A stretch of DNA of 64,000 nt, taken from contig CAJJDN010000067.1 of assembly GCA_905182985.1 (NCBI GenBank), positions 87,997 through 151,996 of the forward strand, written 5' to 3'. The first letter of the stretch is position 1; each line of letters opens with the position of its first letter. The position numbers were made by a program, and so were the translations under genes. Below the pieces are notes generated by a model that was not told where the DNA came from, searched no databases, and saw nothing but the letters and a program-made list of their open reading frames with translations. This document shows, in pieces, positions 61,501 to 64,000 of this stretch. The DNA is from Paramecium sonneborni. Taxonomy: Eukaryota; Ciliophora; Oligohymenophorea; Peniculida; Parameciidae.

Positions 61501-64000
61501 TCATCATTACTTTTGAAAATAGTAATTTAAGGTAATTTTGATGCTGATCTTTGTAATATTTAATGTTTAGATTCTTGCTCTTCATCATCACTATCATCTG
61601 ATAACTTCGATAACCTTCCAAAATATATTATCTTTTCAGTTTAAGGTGTTACAGATTATGATTATTATTGAACAACTGGAACTACTTTCGTTTCTTTAAA
61701 AATTATCTTATTTATAATTACTTTGCATAGATGAAATCACTCTCTAAGCACGAGCTTTAGACTTGTCTGCTTCATTTTTTGCCTCCTCGTAATTATCAAG
61801 CATTATTGTTAAAAAAGAAGACAGGATGAAAAATCTACATAAAATTAACACAAAAATAAAAAATGGATAAGGAATCCAGGTTTTTGTTTCTAATGTAGTG
61901 TAAAAAATGTTTTCCCATTAATCAGAGCAAATTATTATAAACAATGAAGACACTGTATTTCTGATACTATCAAAATTTGCTCTTGGTATATAAGAACCTT
62001 ATTTATCATAATTACCTTGTTCATTAAAATGCAACATTCCAGCAAAATATTCTCTTCCCAATATCCCAATTACAATCATATATGTTAAAAAAACCAAAAT
62101 TAATTTAGGAATATTGATGAATGACTTTTGTAAAGCTGATAATAGCACTTTATAATTTGACCAACTTGTTTATGTGTTGAAAAACCATAGAAGTCTTAAG
62201 CCTTTAATTGCATTTAGTACAAATGCGTAAGACATATCATTAATTTGAACTATAAAGCTAATAAAGTCAATAATAAATTCTGAAAGTAGAATATATTTAT
62301 TTTCTTTTTATTTCCAAACATAAATTCTTGCTATGTCTTCTAAAATATATATAAAAAGAAAAACTAAATTAATAACAGTGATTTAATCTTCAAAATTATT
62401 GTGATAAGCCGATTCATCATTTAATGAAAACAAGATTAGATTAGTTATAAATAAAAGGGAATAAAAATATTTCACATAATTTGATGATATTATATTCTTA
62501 AGTTTGATTCTCAATTATGATCTTTATGCAGCTTTGTTATGTTAATTATGTATCAATTAAAGAGCTCTTTTTTTGCTTCTACTTTAATGACCAGGAATTA
62601 AGAAATATGATCGTCTTCTCTCATTATTTATCTAAATTTTAGTTTAACTTTTTATTTTGATCTTGGGTGCTTCTTCAGTTTATTAATCCATTTGATATTA
62701 ATTTAAAAGGATGGCCACTAAAAGGTTTTACAAGAAAAAAGTTCCTATAATTATGTAAGACCATAAATAGATAGAGCTGATATACTTGTTAAAGGAATCT
62801 GCTAAATTTTATTATACTTCCACCCAACCTTCAATGAAATGGCAAATAAACAAAGTAAGCAAAGCATTTGGAATTTCATCAAAAGAGATATAATCATACT
62901 ATGTGAACGGTTAGTGATAATATCCACTTTAACATACATAATCATCTGGACATTATCTACCAAATCCACACAATCTTGCTGGATAATCATCAATCTGTCC
63001 ATCTTTTACACAATAATGATATAATTGATCACTCCATATTTAGACTCCCATAGTTGCATATATATAGGTAAATAAAGTAATTATAATTATGACATATGCA
63101 GTCATCATCAAAGCATGTTTTACAGTATTACTCAACTTCTTAACAATTAAAAAATATTTTGTCTAAACAATAAAATCCACCAAAAATAATGCCCTGAATA
63201 TATATAAGTAGGATTATCGAAGAATTAGGGCAAATAACAAACATATACTATTTATAAATGCGTATGGGTCTTTGTAATATCCATATTTGCAATTCCACAT
63301 TCTATGCATAAATTTAATTCATTACCCAAAAGATATTACTGATATCACAACTTAAATGCTAAATATTACATCACATGAGATTATTATTCCTTCTATCACT
63401 TCCATTGATATTGTTATATTCAAACCACTATTTTTATTATTATAAGGCTTAACAATTAATACACATACTATTATCATTGACTTAAATTATTTATAAAAAT
63501 TACTAATAGAGAATGAATCCATTAAAATAGTTTCGACTAATTTATTTAAACACAAAAAATCCGAAATCTGTTAGTTAAAGAAAAATAATCTAATGAAAAT
63601 CTGCAATAAGGATAATCATCGTCATCTTATTTTATTAAATTCTCATCTGACGCTTTTAAATTATCTGACTTATTAAACTATTTCCTGATCTCAAAATCCA
63701 TCTCTTCTCCTTTTTTAGCTACAATTTATCTTCTATATTACATTAGTAATTTGGTATTATATCTAGCACTGATGATAGTACATCTTTCTCATACTCTTTA
63801 GAGGCATCCTTTGCTGATTTATTTTTGAAACAGTTTAAAAATTATTAAAACATAATATAATAATAATTATATCATCATCCTTTCAAAATTGATGTTTCAA
63901 AAATTTTCCATCAAGCTCATTACTTCTAATTCCTTATTTGATCTCAAAGTTTTGATCAGATTATTCTCATTTATTTAATCTTTAACTAACTCTTTTTATA
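58586..64000 (-). CDS. Four-domain voltage-gated cation channel (Cav/Nav/NALCN family), 5' end unresolved
   Basis: Read on the minus strand to a TGA at 58588-58586; the start is near or beyond the right edge. The N-terminus near 63.7 kb is polar, then domain I begins (RFSLDYFSLTNRFRIFCVQI). S4-like charge ladders are clear in domain III (GYLKAFRALRTLRVFSSAK) and IV (RCLRVLNTYKILKLNR). Pore loops read LTLFICHFIEGW, SLFIIICSDQWEN, LCLFRIIIGEGW and LIEITTGQYW. S6 of domain III continues LLNIMLLNLFTGLIINNY. A C-terminal EF-like helix (FLKWSDYDPKGSGWISPEDF) precedes a basic tail. It should carry Ca2+ or mixed cations in the ciliary or cell membrane. Several mini-introns remain unmapped. Confidence 0.9.

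Noticed and set aside
1..64000. Bacterial or standard-code reading of the window
   Set aside because: Dynein, kinases and the channel only read through if TAA and TAG are Gln, and only TGA terminates them.
1..64000. Telomere, CRISPR array, tRNA, rRNA or transposon
   Set aside because: No C4A2/C3A3 repeats at either edge, no spaced direct repeats, no cloverleaf or rRNA core sequence, and no transposase motif were seen.

Overview
This window reads as ciliate macronuclear DNA, most likely Paramecium. It is very AT-rich, the long conserved genes read through TAA and TAG as glutamine, and TGA is the only stop that fits. Introns are tiny (about 20-32 nt, GT(A)...AG), and genes are packed with a few to a few tens of bases between them. 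Ordinary stop-to-stop ORF finding shatters these genes, so I rebuilt them by hand using code 6 and mini-introns. For most genes the exon lengths sum to a multiple of three, which supports the models. With one stop codon and such AT-rich DNA, open frames of 150-200 codons arise by chance, so I did not count openness alone as evidence.

Layout. 1-1.5 kb: end of a coiled-coil gene. 1.5-3.4 kb: decayed minus-strand coding relics. 3.4-6.3 kb: BAH-PHD chromatin reader, then a coiled-coil gene. 6.3-8 kb: decayed TPR-like pseudogene. 8-12 kb: dual-specificity phosphatase, an unknown protein, an AGC/YANK-like kinase. 12.6-16 kb: small unknown genes and a TPR protein. 16.2-24.5 kb: bZIP factor, basic protein, protein kinase with a ubiquitin-like N-terminus, EF-hand protein. 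24.6-28.8 kb: THOC5-like mRNA-export protein and a PH/oxysterol-binding protein. 29.5-43.7 kb: a complete axonemal dynein heavy chain (4,721 aa, two introns). 43.7-53 kb: unknown protein, TPR-like protein, SPP/SPPL-like membrane protein, FCP1/SCP-type phosphatase. 53-56.8 kb: coiled-coil protein, TRIM-like RING/B-box protein, another coiled-coil protein. 56.8-64 kb: a GBP-like GTPase fused to an Hsp20 domain, and a four-domain voltage-gated cation channel running towards the right edge.

Three single N bases (22713, 45280, 48764) each sit between two apparently identical direct copies of 1154, 1386 and 1154 bp. Collapsing each pair restores intact genes with exact codon sums. These are unmerged contig overlaps, not biology, and they break or duplicate four to five genes in this assembly.

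The genes are unrelated neighbours, not an operon-like pathway, though dynein, the channel and several kinases/phosphatases fit a motile ciliated cell. The most unusual items are the GTPase-Hsp20 fusion, the SPP-family protein that has lost its GxGD aspartate, the cation channel whose aligned selectivity residues read E/D/E/Q, and tandem same-strand genes separated by only 8-16 bp. I saw no tRNA, rRNA, CRISPR, telomere repeat or transposon.
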